Of a DNA stretch of 64,000 nucleotides, positions 1 through 11,645 are shown piece after piece. Positions within the stretch are counted from its first letter, which is position 1. Every line of letters begins with the position of its first letter. Source of the stretch: Pholiota molesta (lineage: Eukaryota > Basidiomycota > Agaricomycetes > Agaricales > Strophariaceae); NCBI GenBank assembly GCA_014925825.1, contig JACGCK010000018.1, forward strand, positions 186,001 through 250,000. Direction: 5' to 3'. The notes under the pieces are model-generated. The model had not been told where the DNA came from, did not search any database, and was given only the letters and a program-made list of their open reading frames with translations. Made by a program: the position numbers and the translations under genes.

Positions 1-136
1 TTATCCCCTAGGCCATGTGATGAGGTTTGATAATTTTGATGCACCCATACTTTGGCACAATATGCTGATAAGATTCTGTGATTTATACGTACGGAGGCGA
101 TTATGCTTACAGTATTTGTACAATCTCAGTGATTAA

Positions 137-3100
137 ATGTGCCGTACCAATTCCTTGAGTCGCTTTCACTGTTCAAGCATGCAGAGACGCAAAGCTCCTC
201 GCCGCAATCGAACTGCGGCAGAAATTGCAGAGCCTGAAGGTGTAGAAATCATATCAAGAACTTATCGTCAAAAGAAAAGTGGAGGCCTTTCCCAGTCTGC
301 CCATATTTTCAGTGTCGCCGGTGTGGAACCGAGCATACCTTCGCTAGAAAGCCAATCGTTGAACCACGAACATGGCGATTTTTCTGATTTTATTTATGAT
401 CGCAATATTGGAAATGATGACCCAGATGAGGAAAATACACAAAGGAAAAGGCCTAAACGCACGGTGTGTATTATTGAATAGGTACTCGCTGCTAGATGTA
501 TACTGATATACCTTAGGAGCCATTGATGGACTGGCTCGCAGACCGAGAATCTTTCTTGTCTGAATTCCTCAGAATGGAGGGGAGGTTTGGAGAGGGTTCT
601 CTTTGCATGCGATGCCAGTCAGTGGGCGCTGAAGCAAATTTTCGTTGCAAAGATTGTGATAGTCTTGACTTGCTTTGTCGAAAATGTATTCTGGATGTTC
701 ATGAGCGCAATGGTCTACATAATATTGAGGTAAGGTTTAATGCTTTTGCACGAAATACTTTGATCAAAGCTGGTTTACAGATGTGGGATCCAATTGGGAA
801 ATTCTTCACAAAGATTTCACTGGCATCTCTTGGTTATCGCTATCAGCTCGGCCATGCAATTGGCGGGACTTGCCCAAATCCCGAGCCTGCATATGCTGGT
901 AAATTCACTGTTTTGGATATCAATGGTATTCACGATGTCAACCTGGATTTCTGTGGATGTGTGACGCAACAATTGCACTACCTTCAAATCTTGCGTTTTG
1001 GTTGGTTCCCTGCCACCGTCGGAATCCCAAGGACTGCTGTCACCTTCCGCCTACTCAAATTTTTTCAAATGCTCTCTTTTGAGTCTAAGTCAACCGCCTT
1101 TGAATTTCATCAAACATTACAACGACTATCTGATAATACTGGCACGGTGCCAATAAAGGTCAGCATTTTTCAGTAAAATAGTGAGAAAGTTATGTAACTC
1201 ATATTTTGTGCATCAGGATCGCTATAGAGTGCTTTTACGGGTCATACGTGAGTATCGACACCTGAAGATGCTCAAACGAGCAGGTCGCGGGCATTCGCCT
1301 ACTGGTGCCGAGGGAACATCGGCCGGGGAATGTGCCGTGTTATGTCCGGCATGCCCTCAGCCAGGAAAAAATCTGCCAGAAGGATGGCAAGATGCGCCTC
1401 CCGAAAAAAGGCATGCTTATTATATTTCAGAGTGTTTATCTAGCCTTCTCATATATATTCAGATTTTTATATCGCTTATTCATTGGCCTGGATGCAAATT
1501 TTCGGCTAAAGCGTCGTATGGTCTCAAGTCAAGCATCCGATCCAAGCCTATCAAACGGTTGGTCTTATTTTGTTGAAGAGGTAGATTACAAGGCATTCCT
1601 TCGATCGTTTGGGACACTCGTGATTCAAGAGGTATTTTGATGCTGTATTGACAAGGAATCAATGCTAACTACTCTATAGCCAAGTAAATGTTCAAACCAT
1701 GACGCCGTTAATAAGGACCGTGGCTTAAACGGGTTTGCTGCGTCGGGGCTGGTACATGTGATTGTACTCGACACGACATGAAGCGACCATGCTCAGTTGG
1801 TGATCTTCAAAAGGGGGAACGGTACGTTATTGATTTTCATGTATAAATATATTACTGACGCTACATTAGGTATGTCAACATGGATTACCTGTTTTTCTCA
1901 AGTTTCAAAAATCTGGAGCTTGTGGAAGTAACCGTCTCCTATGATATCGCCTGTCAGTGGAGCATCCACTTGTGGGAAAGGATGAATTCATATCCAAGCT
2001 GGATGCATGTCGATCACATGAATCGCACGACGTACCAATTTCTGATCCCAAAATTTCACCTTCCTGCACATACGCGTCCTTGCCAAACAAAATTCTCATT
2101 CAACTTCAACAAGAATGTCGGCCGAACAGATGGGGAGGGCGTTGAACGCGGTTGGGCTCGTATAAATCCTCTCGCCCCCAGCACTCGCGAAATGGGCCCG
2201 GGATCAAGGCGGGACACGCTTGATGATCATTTCGGTGACCAAAATTGGTACAAGACGACCAAAATGGGTAAGCAAATCACTTTTCAGCATCATAGGTTGA
2301 CGGCTCAGTGATCCGGACACGTACAGCCACCCATATTCTCACCGGAATCAAGGAGGCAGTTGCAGAGGCTGCCGACCGAACATCGTCACATGCAGAGTTT
2401 ACTAATGGAGTCGGCAAGGATGATGTTGATGAATGGACACGGCAACTCGACACATGGGAGGCTGATCACAGTGCATTTAATCCTCTCGAAGGAAAATTCA
2501 AAGGTAATTTGAGAACTTCCGAAACGAGTAGACATGTACTGATCTTGAAGCACAATTTAAAGGTCTCATGCAGAAATCGGTCAAATTGCGACTTGCTGAA
2601 CAGGAAGAAACTGAAATAATTAAGGGCAATGCCCTTATCCTGCATGAAGAGATTACAGCGATCCGTCTAATCACATTAGGCCTTGAGTATGAAATTCAGC
2701 AGTAGGTTTTTAATTAAATCGTATGTTTTAATGTATACATGATGCCATGATTTTAGAGAACGCCTACTTGAAGAGTTAAACGCAATGACGGCACATTCTA
2801 CAGCCGAGGGAAAAGCCAAGTGGCAGTTCAAATCTAACACCCTTCGTCGGAAAATCATAACTTGGATTGAAGCACAGCAAATGTACATCCCTGGCCTTTA
2901 TCTAATTCGACTTCGCGCCAACAATACGAACGATGAAGGTCAGGAGGAGACGCCAGTCTATGAAATCCCCCTGATGATGCCATCATCCATTTTCCACCTA
3001 ACTTCTTGTGACATCCGGCTCATGCAATTTGAATGGGACTTCCGCTATGCTCAGAGTGTCGACTCACTTGATGATCTTCGAGATATCCTGATCATGCGCG

Positions 3101-3903
3101 CATACGTCTTAATTGACAAGCGGAGATTTCAGCGCGGCCAGCGCGCCAACACCCGTTCGCAGGGACTTGTCGATCGTATACAAACGGAACTACGCCGAGC
3201 GGCCACACGGTATCGAAAGGCACGAGCAGCAATTGAATTACTTGCGAAACCGCTTGGAAAGATTGCATGGGATAAGGATCTTCTTCCGCTGAAAGATGAA
3301 GATATTCAATCGCTGTCACCCGATGATCAGGAAGCGTCTGAAGGTCATCGAACCGTCTCATGGATCTGGATGCATGCCGTAGGCGATGGAGAACGTAGCG
3401 CGGATGATCGTTTGCATGAAAGTATGTCTTTCCACTAATTTTTTGTTCTGTTTATTTCACTAATGTATATAGGTCTACGAATTGAGTGGTGTAAGAGCCG
3501 AGCTCGCCGAGATCGGTGGGTCGAAGAGGTTCAGCTGATTCAAGAAGAGCGCCGTCGTATTCTCGAATTTTTGGACTACCGCGCTAATGAGTGGCTGCAA
3601 CGCGCGCAAGGCGATCACTCGTGGATGCTGCCTGGCGTCCAGCTCGATCAGATTGCAATAAACGGGCGTCTGGCATATGCACGACGGCAGGCTTCTCAGT
3701 TCCAAAGTATGCGCTCATATTTTGACCACGCGACGCAGAACGTTGATGTGTACATTGCATCACACGGTGATGGATCTGTGAGTCTAACTGGTGCTAAAGG
3801 GTTGGCCTCTTTACAGGCAGAAGAACTTGAAGATGATGATATGCCAGGTCAAATGGATTATAGTCTAGAGGGACAGTTTACAGAGGACATGATAGCATCT
3901 TAA
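137..3903 (+). CDS. CxC2-type KDZ transposase, near complete, one apparent frameshift
   Basis: KDZ (Kyakuja-Dileera-Zisupton) DNA transposase. The N-terminal cysteine cluster reads CMRCQ...CKDC...LLCRKC...H (about 600-720). The presumed catalytic residues are all visible: D in GLDANFRLKRR (near 1490), D in YDIACQW (near 1945) and E in EGVERGWARI (near 2140). A long helical, charged C-terminus follows (2785-3903). Introns of about 44-60 nt are inferred at 464-516, 730-780, about 1162-1217, 1411-1462 (GC-AG), 1637-1680 and 1826-1869, with more after 2267. The frame breaks near 1744-1748 in a run of four G, where one extra base would restore continuity with the family. So it is either recently dead or carries a base-calling error. 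Terminal inverted repeats were not identified; the left end may lie outside the window. The start at 137 is the first ATG of the open N-terminal exon, and the ATG at 179 is an alternative. Confidence 0.88.
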
Positions 3904-3954
3904 ATTACACATACTATTCTACAGAAAGTGTGATATGTATCAAAAAGGTGTTGA

Positions 3955-4260
3955 GGCTAGGTCATTACAATGGGGAAGGAAAGTATACACAGAGTATACA
4001 TCATTATCGCAGAAGATAAATGGAGGTGGTGTGTGAAGCGGTAGTAGGTGTATATACGGGAAGTATACTTTATTACAGTACACGGCAACAAGGGGAGGCA
4101 GGTGGTAGGCGGGTCAGAGCCTCTTAGCAGGTGTACGGTAATTAGCATAAAAGTATACATGAGCCATGGTAACTACAGTGAAATATGTACTTTTGAGTCC
4201 ACTGTGGTTACCGAAAAATGTATACATCTCTGTACACATGGGGTGTCTCAAACCATCTGT
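3955..4260. repeat. Cluster of GTATAC palindromes downstream of the KDZ gene
   Basis: This non-coding stretch just 3' of the transposase contains five GTATAC hexamers (near 3984, 3994, 4072, 4152, 4220) plus near variants such as GTATATAC and GTACAC. Sub-terminal short repeats bound by the transposase are known for several DNA transposon classes. Assigning that role here is inference. No gene was recognised between 3904 and 4491. Confidence 0.45.
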
Positions 4261-4491
4261 GATGTGCGGCACACTTTCGCTATGGAGTTGCATCATGCGT
4301 TGATCATGCGTTCGCAATTTTTCAGGAACGGAAAAGATGTACGTTGCTGGCGAAGAAGGCCGCGGAAGATGCATCATGAGATTGGGCGTCTAATGGATTA
4401 TAATTTATTGTTATTATTTATGCTTTTTATACAGAATAAACGAGTTCTTTCATATATTTAGTACCTACCAGAGCGCGTAGAATACAACGCA

Positions 4492-4920
4492 ATGTTTTCC
4501 ACACCCAACGCACTCCCCTCCTTACAAGGCACTCGCGAGAAGGTGATCGCCGCGCACTATCCAATAACGTTCGAAAGTGGACAGCCATTGACGACATCGT
4601 CGTTCATCCATACAACCAGCATAGAGAGACACAGTTACTCACCCGTCTATCGTAAAACCTCCAAAGAAAACTTAGAAAAGAAAGCAAGCGTCGTAAGCCC
4701 ACCTGAAGAACTTAGGAGCGCACCTTTGAAAGGGAAGACGATGATCACAGGATCATCAACCCCCGTATCACGCGAATCGAGTGGCCGCCAGCGGACCCGC
4801 ACGTCGTGTAATGGTAAGGGAGGATTCTCGCGAGACAGAGCACGAGACATACCCGACAGGAGCAGGGACACAGTCCACGCACGAGAGTGCGTGCCAGTAG
4901 GACACAAGAGAGCGCGATAA
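4492..4920 (+). CDS. Possible small hypothetical protein, 142 aa
   Basis: A single open frame begins with ATG about 40 nt after a TATATTT-like stretch (near 4453). The product is hydrophilic and rich in S, T, R and K, with no recognised domain, signal peptide or membrane segment. Its 3' part (from about 4883) overlaps a segment that recurs near 24,685. That makes a spurious frame or a relic as likely as a gene. Confidence 0.22.
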   Translation: MFSTPNALPSLQGTREKVIAAHYPITFESGQPLTTSSFIHTTSIERHSYSPVYRKTSKENLEKKASVVSPPEELRSAPLKGKTMITGSSTPVSRESSGRQRTRTSCNGKGGFSRDRARDIPDRSRDTVHARECVPVGHKRAR

Positions 4921-5653
4921 CAGGGAACGCATCATACCAGAGACCACGTCCGTGCGCGACCCCGTCCTTCAACCCAACCCCATATGTGTGGCCTTCGCAT
5001 TTCGTCTGCTGCCATGTCCGCCCGTACCTACCGCACATCGCTTGGTAACGCGGAAACAAGGGGCGGCTACGCTATCGCCTCGCACGAATGCCGTAGTATT
5101 TTATGCGCTCGCTTGAGAACTTAGAAGAGTCCGATCTGAACAAGGATCATGCATCCTGCTCGTCTGAGACTTGTCTTTTGTATTGAAACTTTCGCGAACA
5201 AGACGCGCAGCATCAGACAAGCAAGCGCACAGCCCGGGTACAGACGCAAGCGCGCCGCCGCCGCCGCGCCGAAAAAAACGTGTATCCCCACGCCCACGCC
5301 TCGCTGCTCTGTCCTACGCGGTGGAACAATCGTAAACCATGTTTGGAGTTTGCACCCTGGACGTTAGAAAAAGATCTGATTCTTTATAATCAACAGCCCC
5401 CGACACCCAGTCCATTATAAGGATATGTGGCCCAACGCAAGGGCTGCGCCCACAGATCAAAGCGTGTGCACCATGGCGCACGTCAAACCACCTAGGGGCT
5501 AGCTGATAGTCGTGTTGCGGATGGGCAAGAGCGCTGCATTTGGGAATAACGAGTGGCCGCGTTCCATTGTATGCGTAGAGATGACTTGTTCGCCTAGGGT
5601 GTGGCACAACGGGAGCGGTAGGTGCTTTGCCATGAGGCTGGGGTGCTACTGTG

Positions 5654-5735
5654 CATATATTAAAGCGCTAGGTCGTAAGTGGTGCTACAGAAACACAACT
5701 ACTCAATAACACCCTCTCCTCTTTCCTCTGCAAAC
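5654..5735 (+). promoter_or_regulatory. Core promoter of the copy A gene: TATA-like box and pyrimidine-rich leader
   Basis: CATATATTAAAG lies about 80 nt before the ATG at 5736 and is conserved in copy B (CTTATATTAAAG at 27,268). A CT-rich stretch (CTCTCCTCTTTCCTCTG) runs up to CAAACATGG, a good start context. Conservation in both paralogs and the spacing support a core promoter. The transcription start is inferred. Confidence 0.5.
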
Positions 5736-7556
5736 ATGGATAACACCGCATGGTCCACAAGCTCCTACGCCAACTCCCTTCAAAATACGCAGCAGCAGCC
5801 GCTTATGCCTCTTCAGTGTAGGTCTTTGTCTTTCGAACTAGCGAGCTAGAAAAATAACACGCACTTTATATAGTCCCTGTTTCGAATTATCATCAACCCA
5901 TCGAACAAACGTTTGATAGAAGGATTGAGAATCCTGACCATCCTGAAGGTAGAGAGGGCCGGAACGACATCTTCGGCGCGCATTGGATGAGCTACGGCCA
6001 CTCGCCGAGTTCACATATCCAGCGTTATGAGGCGGGACCCGGCGCATTTGCACCTCAAAGTAAGCCATTATGTATCTTTCTAGGTTCAGAGCCAGACTAA
6101 TGACACGCACCTCCTACAGCGTATGTCCAACCCAATCCGCGACCATTCGATGGAGGCTTCGAACGAAGCTTGATGGATACAGAGGTATCCTTCAATGATC
6201 CTGGTAAGTCATCGTCTTTCTGTGAATTGATTGTCAAATGCATGTTTAAACACACATCATAGATCAAGAATTCTTTCAGGAGTGCCTGATGCAATATTAC
6301 CAGGGGGCATCTGGAGCAATGCACCCACATTCGCCTGCCCCAAGTGTCGAGGAGAGCTTCCCGCAGCATGATGAGTCTTTTAACGGAGGCGGGTACGCAT
6401 TGTACCAGGTACCTGCCCCGTCCATTCCTCGTTCGACAGGCGTCTTCGCGCACACACCCGCCCATCAACATTGGCAAGGCGCCGATGTCGATTTCCACCA
6501 AGCACCGGTTGGTAACTTGTTCGACACCGCACCAAATATAGTCGAGCAAGGTGAGTTAGCAGTGCAATTGGCGATAATAAGAAGCTGATGAATCAATTTT
6601 TGCCAAAGTGACTACCGAAAAATACGATCGCTTTTACGAAGAGGCGATTGTATCCCACAATAATAAAGCCGACGCAATCGTTGGATCGAGCACATCTGTT
6701 CGATCCAACGATTTGGCAGTGAGGCTGAATAGCCCACCGAGCCGATTGAGTCAACGGTAATTGTGTTCCAATCGTCTCTTGAGAGAAGCCTGTCGCTGAT
6801 GCGGTATATTGACGCACAGTGTTGGAGTGAATCAAGAGGCCGAGGCGTCAACGCGCAACAACAACAACAACACGGGGAAGGGGAAGAGAAAGATGGTTGA
6901 CGACGCACTGGATGCCCTTCCCCCCAACACGGAGCACGTCAGGCCCGCAAAACGAGGTAAGCCATGGATTCCTGCTACCATTTCTGCAATCTAACCCGCA
7001 GATCAGGCCGTCCCCGGAAGTCGGACGTGCAACCCAGTCCAGGAGGCGCACTGTCAAGGAAAAAGGACGCAGCCAAAAAGAGGGCGAGGCAGAGGAAAAC
7101 AGGTAAGACTTATCATTATCTATCGCCTCTAGATCTAATCTCACGCGCGTTCCCGCAGATTCCTCGCTCCCCAAGCAGAAGCCGCGTGCTCCCCCGGTTA
7201 GAGCGCCACGCCCTGACAACGAGGCACCACCAGCAATCGAGGAGGTGCCCAAAGCGGTGCCTACAAAACCAGTCAAGTACACGCCCGTGCGCGTATACCA
7301 CCCCACGATCTCTACCGACACGACGACGTGAGTGAAGCTGAACATCGTCATGAACAAAGACACTTACAACATCTCGTTTGATAGCACATTCCAGTGGTCT
7401 GGAGAAAGGTCCATTCCCATTATAGGTGAACATGGAGAGTGGATTGGGGAGTACATTGTGTTCACTCTCGCGGCCATGGGTTCGGATGGAAGTGTTATCG
7501 ATGACGATGACGATCGCGACTTTATATCCCGGCCCGAATCGCCGGAGCTGCGGTGA
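5736..7556 (+). CDS. Unrecognised 9-exon gene, copy A; basic protein with AT-hook-like motif, 453 aa
   Basis: I do not recognise this family. Nine exons splice cleanly: 5736-5817, 5874-6059, 6120-6203, 6263-6550, 6609-6756, 6820-6956, 7007-7102, 7159-7327 and 7385-7556. They total 1362 nt, exactly 454 codons, using GT-AG sites of 48-62 nt. The N-terminal half is rich in P, Q, H, Y and F. The middle holds an asparagine run and the basic segment GKGKRK. A GRPRK motif resembling an AT-hook opens exon 7 and is followed by KKRARQRK. The end has a short structured-looking segment (TFQWSGERSIPIIGEHG) and a DDDDDRD acidic tract. A nuclear DNA- or chromatin-associated role would fit the basic motifs but is only inference. 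No signal peptide or membrane segment is seen. A paralog at 27,350 keeps the same exon plan. Confidence 0.62.
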
Positions 7557-7740
7557 TCGCCTGCACTTGGCACTTGCCATCGATGCCCTGCTCCCTTCGT
7601 ACGCCTTCCTGATATACTGCGCGGAGATTGGGTTTCGTTTTTTTTATATGTATAATAGACTACTGCGATCTGTATTCCTTGTTCTGCGTTTATTATTAAG
7701 AATTTTGAGGTGATTCATATTGGTACGCGCCTACTAGACT

Positions 7741-8192
7741 CTAGTATGAATGTTGTTGAGAATCAAAATATCGGCGGTACAGCCTGGGTACTGTTCCAGA
7801 CTTGAACCAGACATGGCTACCTCAGCTCCCGAATAAATTGACTTGAAGAAGAGAAGCGACCGCTGAAGTAAGATTTGTTGTACTCCTCAACCATTGGGAG
7901 CGAAACCAAAGCATGGGATGCTTTATACAAGCATTGGTATGTACTGCCTGAATTATCATATCACTTACGATATATCCAATGGAACTCTTGGAGTCCTTTT
8001 GTGTTGAGGCACTCATCGGCTTTGCAAGCTTCAAGTTAGACACTAACCCGTTGCTTCACAACATCTACTATGTAAGTTATGGAAGATATCTGCATCTTGA
8101 AGGGTTCCAATGGAAATGTTTACATATTCGTGGGCGGACAGGAAGAATTATAGAGTGATTGATGTCACCATCTAACCACCTCCCTCCCACAG
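7741..8192. other. Intergenic, nothing recognised
   Basis: AT-rich non-coding sequence follows the end of the duplicated block. No convincing frame, repeat or RNA gene was seen. Confidence 0.5.
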
Positions 8193-8619
8193 GCCGTCGA
8201 CCTCGCCAAATTCTTCGCGAACGGCGCGAACCACGCGAAGGACACCGTCTGCCTCATCCACGCCGACGCGATGGAGTGGGCCCGCGTGCCCAAGACCTGG
8301 TGCCCCCAAGCGTCCTCGCCGGGGCGGCGCTGCGGTCAACAAGTTCGCGCCCGGCGCGGTGGTCTTTGCGCCGCACACCAACGCCGGGCTCCCCGCGGGC
8401 GCGCCGGCCAACGTGTACCATTTGGGCATCCGCCAGGCGCAGATCGCGCGGCTCAACCTCACCACGGATTGTCGGCATAAGAGCACCTTCCCGGATAACC
8501 AGCACCAGACGCTGGACTATCCGAGCTTGAACAAGCAGTGGAATATACTGCCGGCGTTCTGGCTGTGGGAGGAATGGCGCGCGGTGCTGATGCGGTTGGT
8601 GATGACGCCTACTATGTAG
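8193..8619 (+). pseudogene. Unidentified GC-rich coding relic with two frame changes
   Basis: After a clear acceptor (CCCACAG at about 8192) the sequence becomes strongly coding-like, with G or C in most third positions. The first frame includes LAKFFANGANHAKDT. Two frame shifts near 8300-8340 lead into a frame with FAPGAVVFAPHTNAGLP that ends at 8619. The composition suggests a once highly expressed secreted or metabolic protein. I cannot assign a family. The frame changes and absence of a start suggest a relic. Confidence 0.4.
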
Positions 8620-8649
8620 GAGAGCAGGAGACTCGTACCTACTTGTCCA

Positions 8650-9123
8650 GGTTGGAGTAGCTATAGCAATGTGGGGGATACCTGATGGCGCGCTTCGCAT
8701 AGTTGAAGTAAGATCATCGTACCATTTGGCACCGCCCTAGCCATCCACTCAGATTCCTTGGAGAGGGGCAAGATGCGGTCAGTATATTGAACAACAGGAA
8801 GATAACAGACGACGAGCCCAGGCGTGAGCTCAAGTCGTTTGTTGAAGATAGGACTGACCTGCGGGCACTTTTGAGCGGCGTCGATTTGTGGCCATCGTCG
8901 GGCCATGGCCCATCGATAAGCGTCATCAGAGCCCTGGCGACTGGAGCGCCGCGCACGAGAGCCCAGAGCAGCATAAGCCTCGTGTAATCTTGTGACGTGT
9001 GCCAGAGGACGCCTGAGTCCAGCGATGGGCCCGGCGATGGGTCGAATGTGAAGATGTGGTTGAACTTGAAGAAGATGTGTGCGGGGAGGCGCGACTTGAG
9101 TTTATCCACGTGACATGTGACAC
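8650..9123 (-). other. Possible minus-strand exon relics, unidentified
   Basis: On the minus strand a frame from about 9123 to 8855 includes the coding-looking stretch LMLLWALVRGAPVARALM. It is followed after a plausible donor by another frame containing LPLSKESEWMARAVPNG. The order and spacing could represent two exons. No start, family or domain was recognised. Confidence 0.2.
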
Positions 9124-9524
9124 TACGCGTCACCCAGATTCCCCCTCACGCCAGCTCACGCCTCTCCACCATCTATTCCTACTTCATTATGAATTCGTTC
9201 TTCTATGGCGTCTATCTCTACACCACATACCCAGCAGGGCATTTTTTTTATACATAACAGGTGCTGCTTAGCAGATTTCATGCACGCACAGTCACCAACA
9301 CGACAAGAGGACTGTAACTCGTCAAATGCATACGGTGCTGGCTGCTTTGAGGACGATTTTCCCGGCTGAGAATTAGGAGCACTTATCCTACCATCCGGGA
9401 GTGACGACACCCGTCCGCGCTGGAGTGGTGGACAATCGGTGGCCCGATGCAGGTAGCCTACCTGGAGATGTAATACCCCAACCACTTCACCTCTACCCCA
9501 AAATACTAACCAACCCTTCCCTCC

Positions 9525-10110
9525 CCCAGCATCAGCACAGCGACTAACTGGGCCGGGTCGCTTGCCAGTGCAGACATCCCCAAACCAACCCCGAACCCAC
9601 AAACCCCAACGCCTCCACGACCCTCGGCGGGTTCATCGTGCCTTCCTCCATCGACACGTTTAACTGGGCGTGCTCCTACTCGCGTTCGGCGTACATCGAC
9701 GCCCTCCCGCTGCATGCGAAGCTGCACATCCTTCCTTGGGCCGTCATTGTTTGGATCGTGCTGTCTGAGGATACGGATGGATCGGGGCTTCCGTGTGGTC
9801 CTGGTCGGGTCCTGGTACAGAGTTCGCGGCGAACCTCGCTGCGGACCGGGCGATGGTTGGGGTGCGGACGGAAATGGTTCTGGCGTGGAGCGCACTGGCG
9901 AGTCCTAACGTTCTGATGCTGAGTGGGCTGGTCCGGTAGATGTGATGGGGAATACGAGTGCGCCATTGAGCTATTTGGTTTTCTTCGCGTTGCTGATTTC
10001 TTCCTTTTCTGAATCTAGACAACGGGCATGGCTGGGATATGCCTGTAGAAACTGGCGAAATATTCACGATTCTGGCTCGGATTTCAACATGCGTCTTCTC
10101 TCTTCGTCGA
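9525..10110 (+). pseudogene. Decayed GMC oxidoreductase fragment
   Basis: This copy matches the intact gene at 31,908-34,500 from the start of its exon 4 through exon 5. Shared features are the acceptor before ISTATNWAGS, the segment TLGGFIVPSSIDTFNW, then YSRSAYIDALPLHAKLH. Homology continues through an intron (TTGGTTTTCTTCGCGTTGC against the intact gene's equivalent) into NWRNIHDSGSDF. In-frame stops and frameshifts fill the middle. Because intron sequence is also matched, this was a DNA-level duplication, not a retrocopy. The FAD-binding N-terminus and the catalytic C-terminus are absent. Confidence 0.85.
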
Positions 10111-10529
10111 TCATATCACCAACCAATTCCCCTATTAACTTTGTACCCATAGGAAGCACTCGAAATTTCATGGCCGTCATCCGGCTCGTCTAGTAAACGT
10201 TCTCGATGTTAAAATTGATATTCAAAAACTTCAAATTTTGATTTGCGTCCTGTTTTTACTTCGATCTGGCAGCACAAATTTTGGTAACTCACTTTCGCTG
10301 ATGATCTATGCTTGCGCCGCATAGATCCATACAATCACTCGTCCCTACGAAAATCAGGGGTCTTCTTACTCATTCTCTCCATTTCCGTGCTCGCGCTCGA
10401 TGACCATACTTTCGAGTTCCCTGATCCATCAACACCAAGAGACGACATACTGATGTCTAAAATCGACCTCTCTAAGCCTCGGCATTTCCATCATCATCGG
10501 CCCCTCCACGGTGTTCATTTCACGTGCAG

Positions 10530-10835
10530 ATTATATGGTATGGCAGGGTACATGCGGCTGCCACGTGTAGTGAAGGACTTCGATGCGCGACGCCGGGCGT
10601 TAGTGATGGTGTTGGCAGTGCTGGCGATGATAATGGCGCCTGTAGGGTTGCTATAGGTAAACAAGGATCTCGGGATCACGATCCGGGGCTGACGTTCTGG
10701 TCCCCCGTATTCGGTAGGATGTACCACATCCAGCGAGGTGGGAGCAAGGTAGGAATAGCCGTGATACAATTTAATTACGAATGACTGATTGTGATTTCGG
10801 GGACGTCAGCGGAGGTGAAGCTTCAAGCAGTCGAG
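10530..10835 (+). repeat. Dispersed relic repeat, partial member 1
   Basis: The stretch around 10,536-10,580 (ATGGTATGGCAGGGTACATG, then CGGCTGCCACGTGTAGTGAAG) matches the second half of the family seen complete at 23,920. A weaker match at about 10,795-10,830 (GGGGACGTCAGCGGAGGTG) recurs near 24,240 and 30,178 at similar spacing. The remaining sequence from 10,110 to 12,959 shows no supportable gene. Confidence 0.45.
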
Positions 10836-11549
10836 TGACGGACTTAAGGCGGCTGGTACATGAGGGCTAGGACCGCCAAAAAACAAAAGGAACGGGTTTA
10901 TAGTAGCAGTGTCACTGGGGAACCGACGGAAGAGGATGGCGAGGAAGGTTCGTCCAAGGTGCAAATGGATCTGCAACTGCGGAGAAGGCAACACGGTGAG
11001 TTGAGTTTCCCAGCTACGTTGCAATGGACGAGGCGTCATGGGCTAGAGGGCCGTTGTATCAGAGATCGTGTCTGAAACAGCAAGATGTGCGCTATCAAAC
11101 TAATTTGATGAGTATCGTGGTCTGTGCGCTTGTTTTATTCTGAACTTCAATTATGGATGTGCCACTCCGGCTACTACGAGGCAACAAAAACGCATCCTCG
11201 AGTCAGAAATCCTGCCCAAATGGAATAGTAAGATTAGCGCGAGATGATTGGCAATTCCTGAAGACCACACAGGACACACCCTCGCCTCCACCACCTTCAG
11301 CAGATGCGTTCGCGTAGACACCAGCTACTCTGTTCGGCGCCCGATGTAATAGGACAGCACCATCGCCAGAGCCGACGAGGAACAGCTATTCCATGTATTA
11401 GCACACAAACATCATCGAAAGTATGTAGAACGAGCTACCTACCTTAGAGCCCATTTAACTGCAACCATATCACCCCATCCCGCCATCCCATCCCAGTCCC
11501 ATCCCCACCGAATACGACACGTCACGCAACTCGCCTTCCGAGCCCCCCG

Positions 11550-11645
11550 CCTCCAACCCAACGCATCTCCGCGCAGCAGGCGCTGCGCTATCCGCAGCGC
11601 TCTTTGCATGCGGAGACGGTATGGTATGGAGGCCAGCCACGCGGC
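11550..11645 (+). repeat. Dispersed relic repeat, member 2
   Basis: One frame encodes NPTHLRAAGAALSAALFA followed by CGDGMVWRPA. It aligns with the members at 23,920, 29,905 and 42,045. It sits in otherwise featureless sequence with no start codon or splice context. Confidence 0.55.

Larger units (their letters stand above)
4883..7740 (+). repeat. Segmental duplication, copy A (partner 24,685-25,100 and 26,750-29,520)
   Basis: The block carries the 9-exon gene at 5736-7556 with about 580 bp of upstream sequence and its 3' flank. The same order and orientation recur 21.6 kb to the right. Upstream non-coding similarity is high from about 5165 to the start codon. A further matching stretch (4883-5040 against 24,685-24,800) shows the original duplication was longer. 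In copy B it is split by about 1.7 kb that contains a GMC oxidoreductase relic. Confidence 0.8.

Noticed and set aside
7328..7384. In-frame TGA as the end of the copy A gene
   Set aside because: A GTGAGT donor starts exactly there, and a good acceptor at 7384 restores a frame conserved in copy B, so I treat it as an intron.
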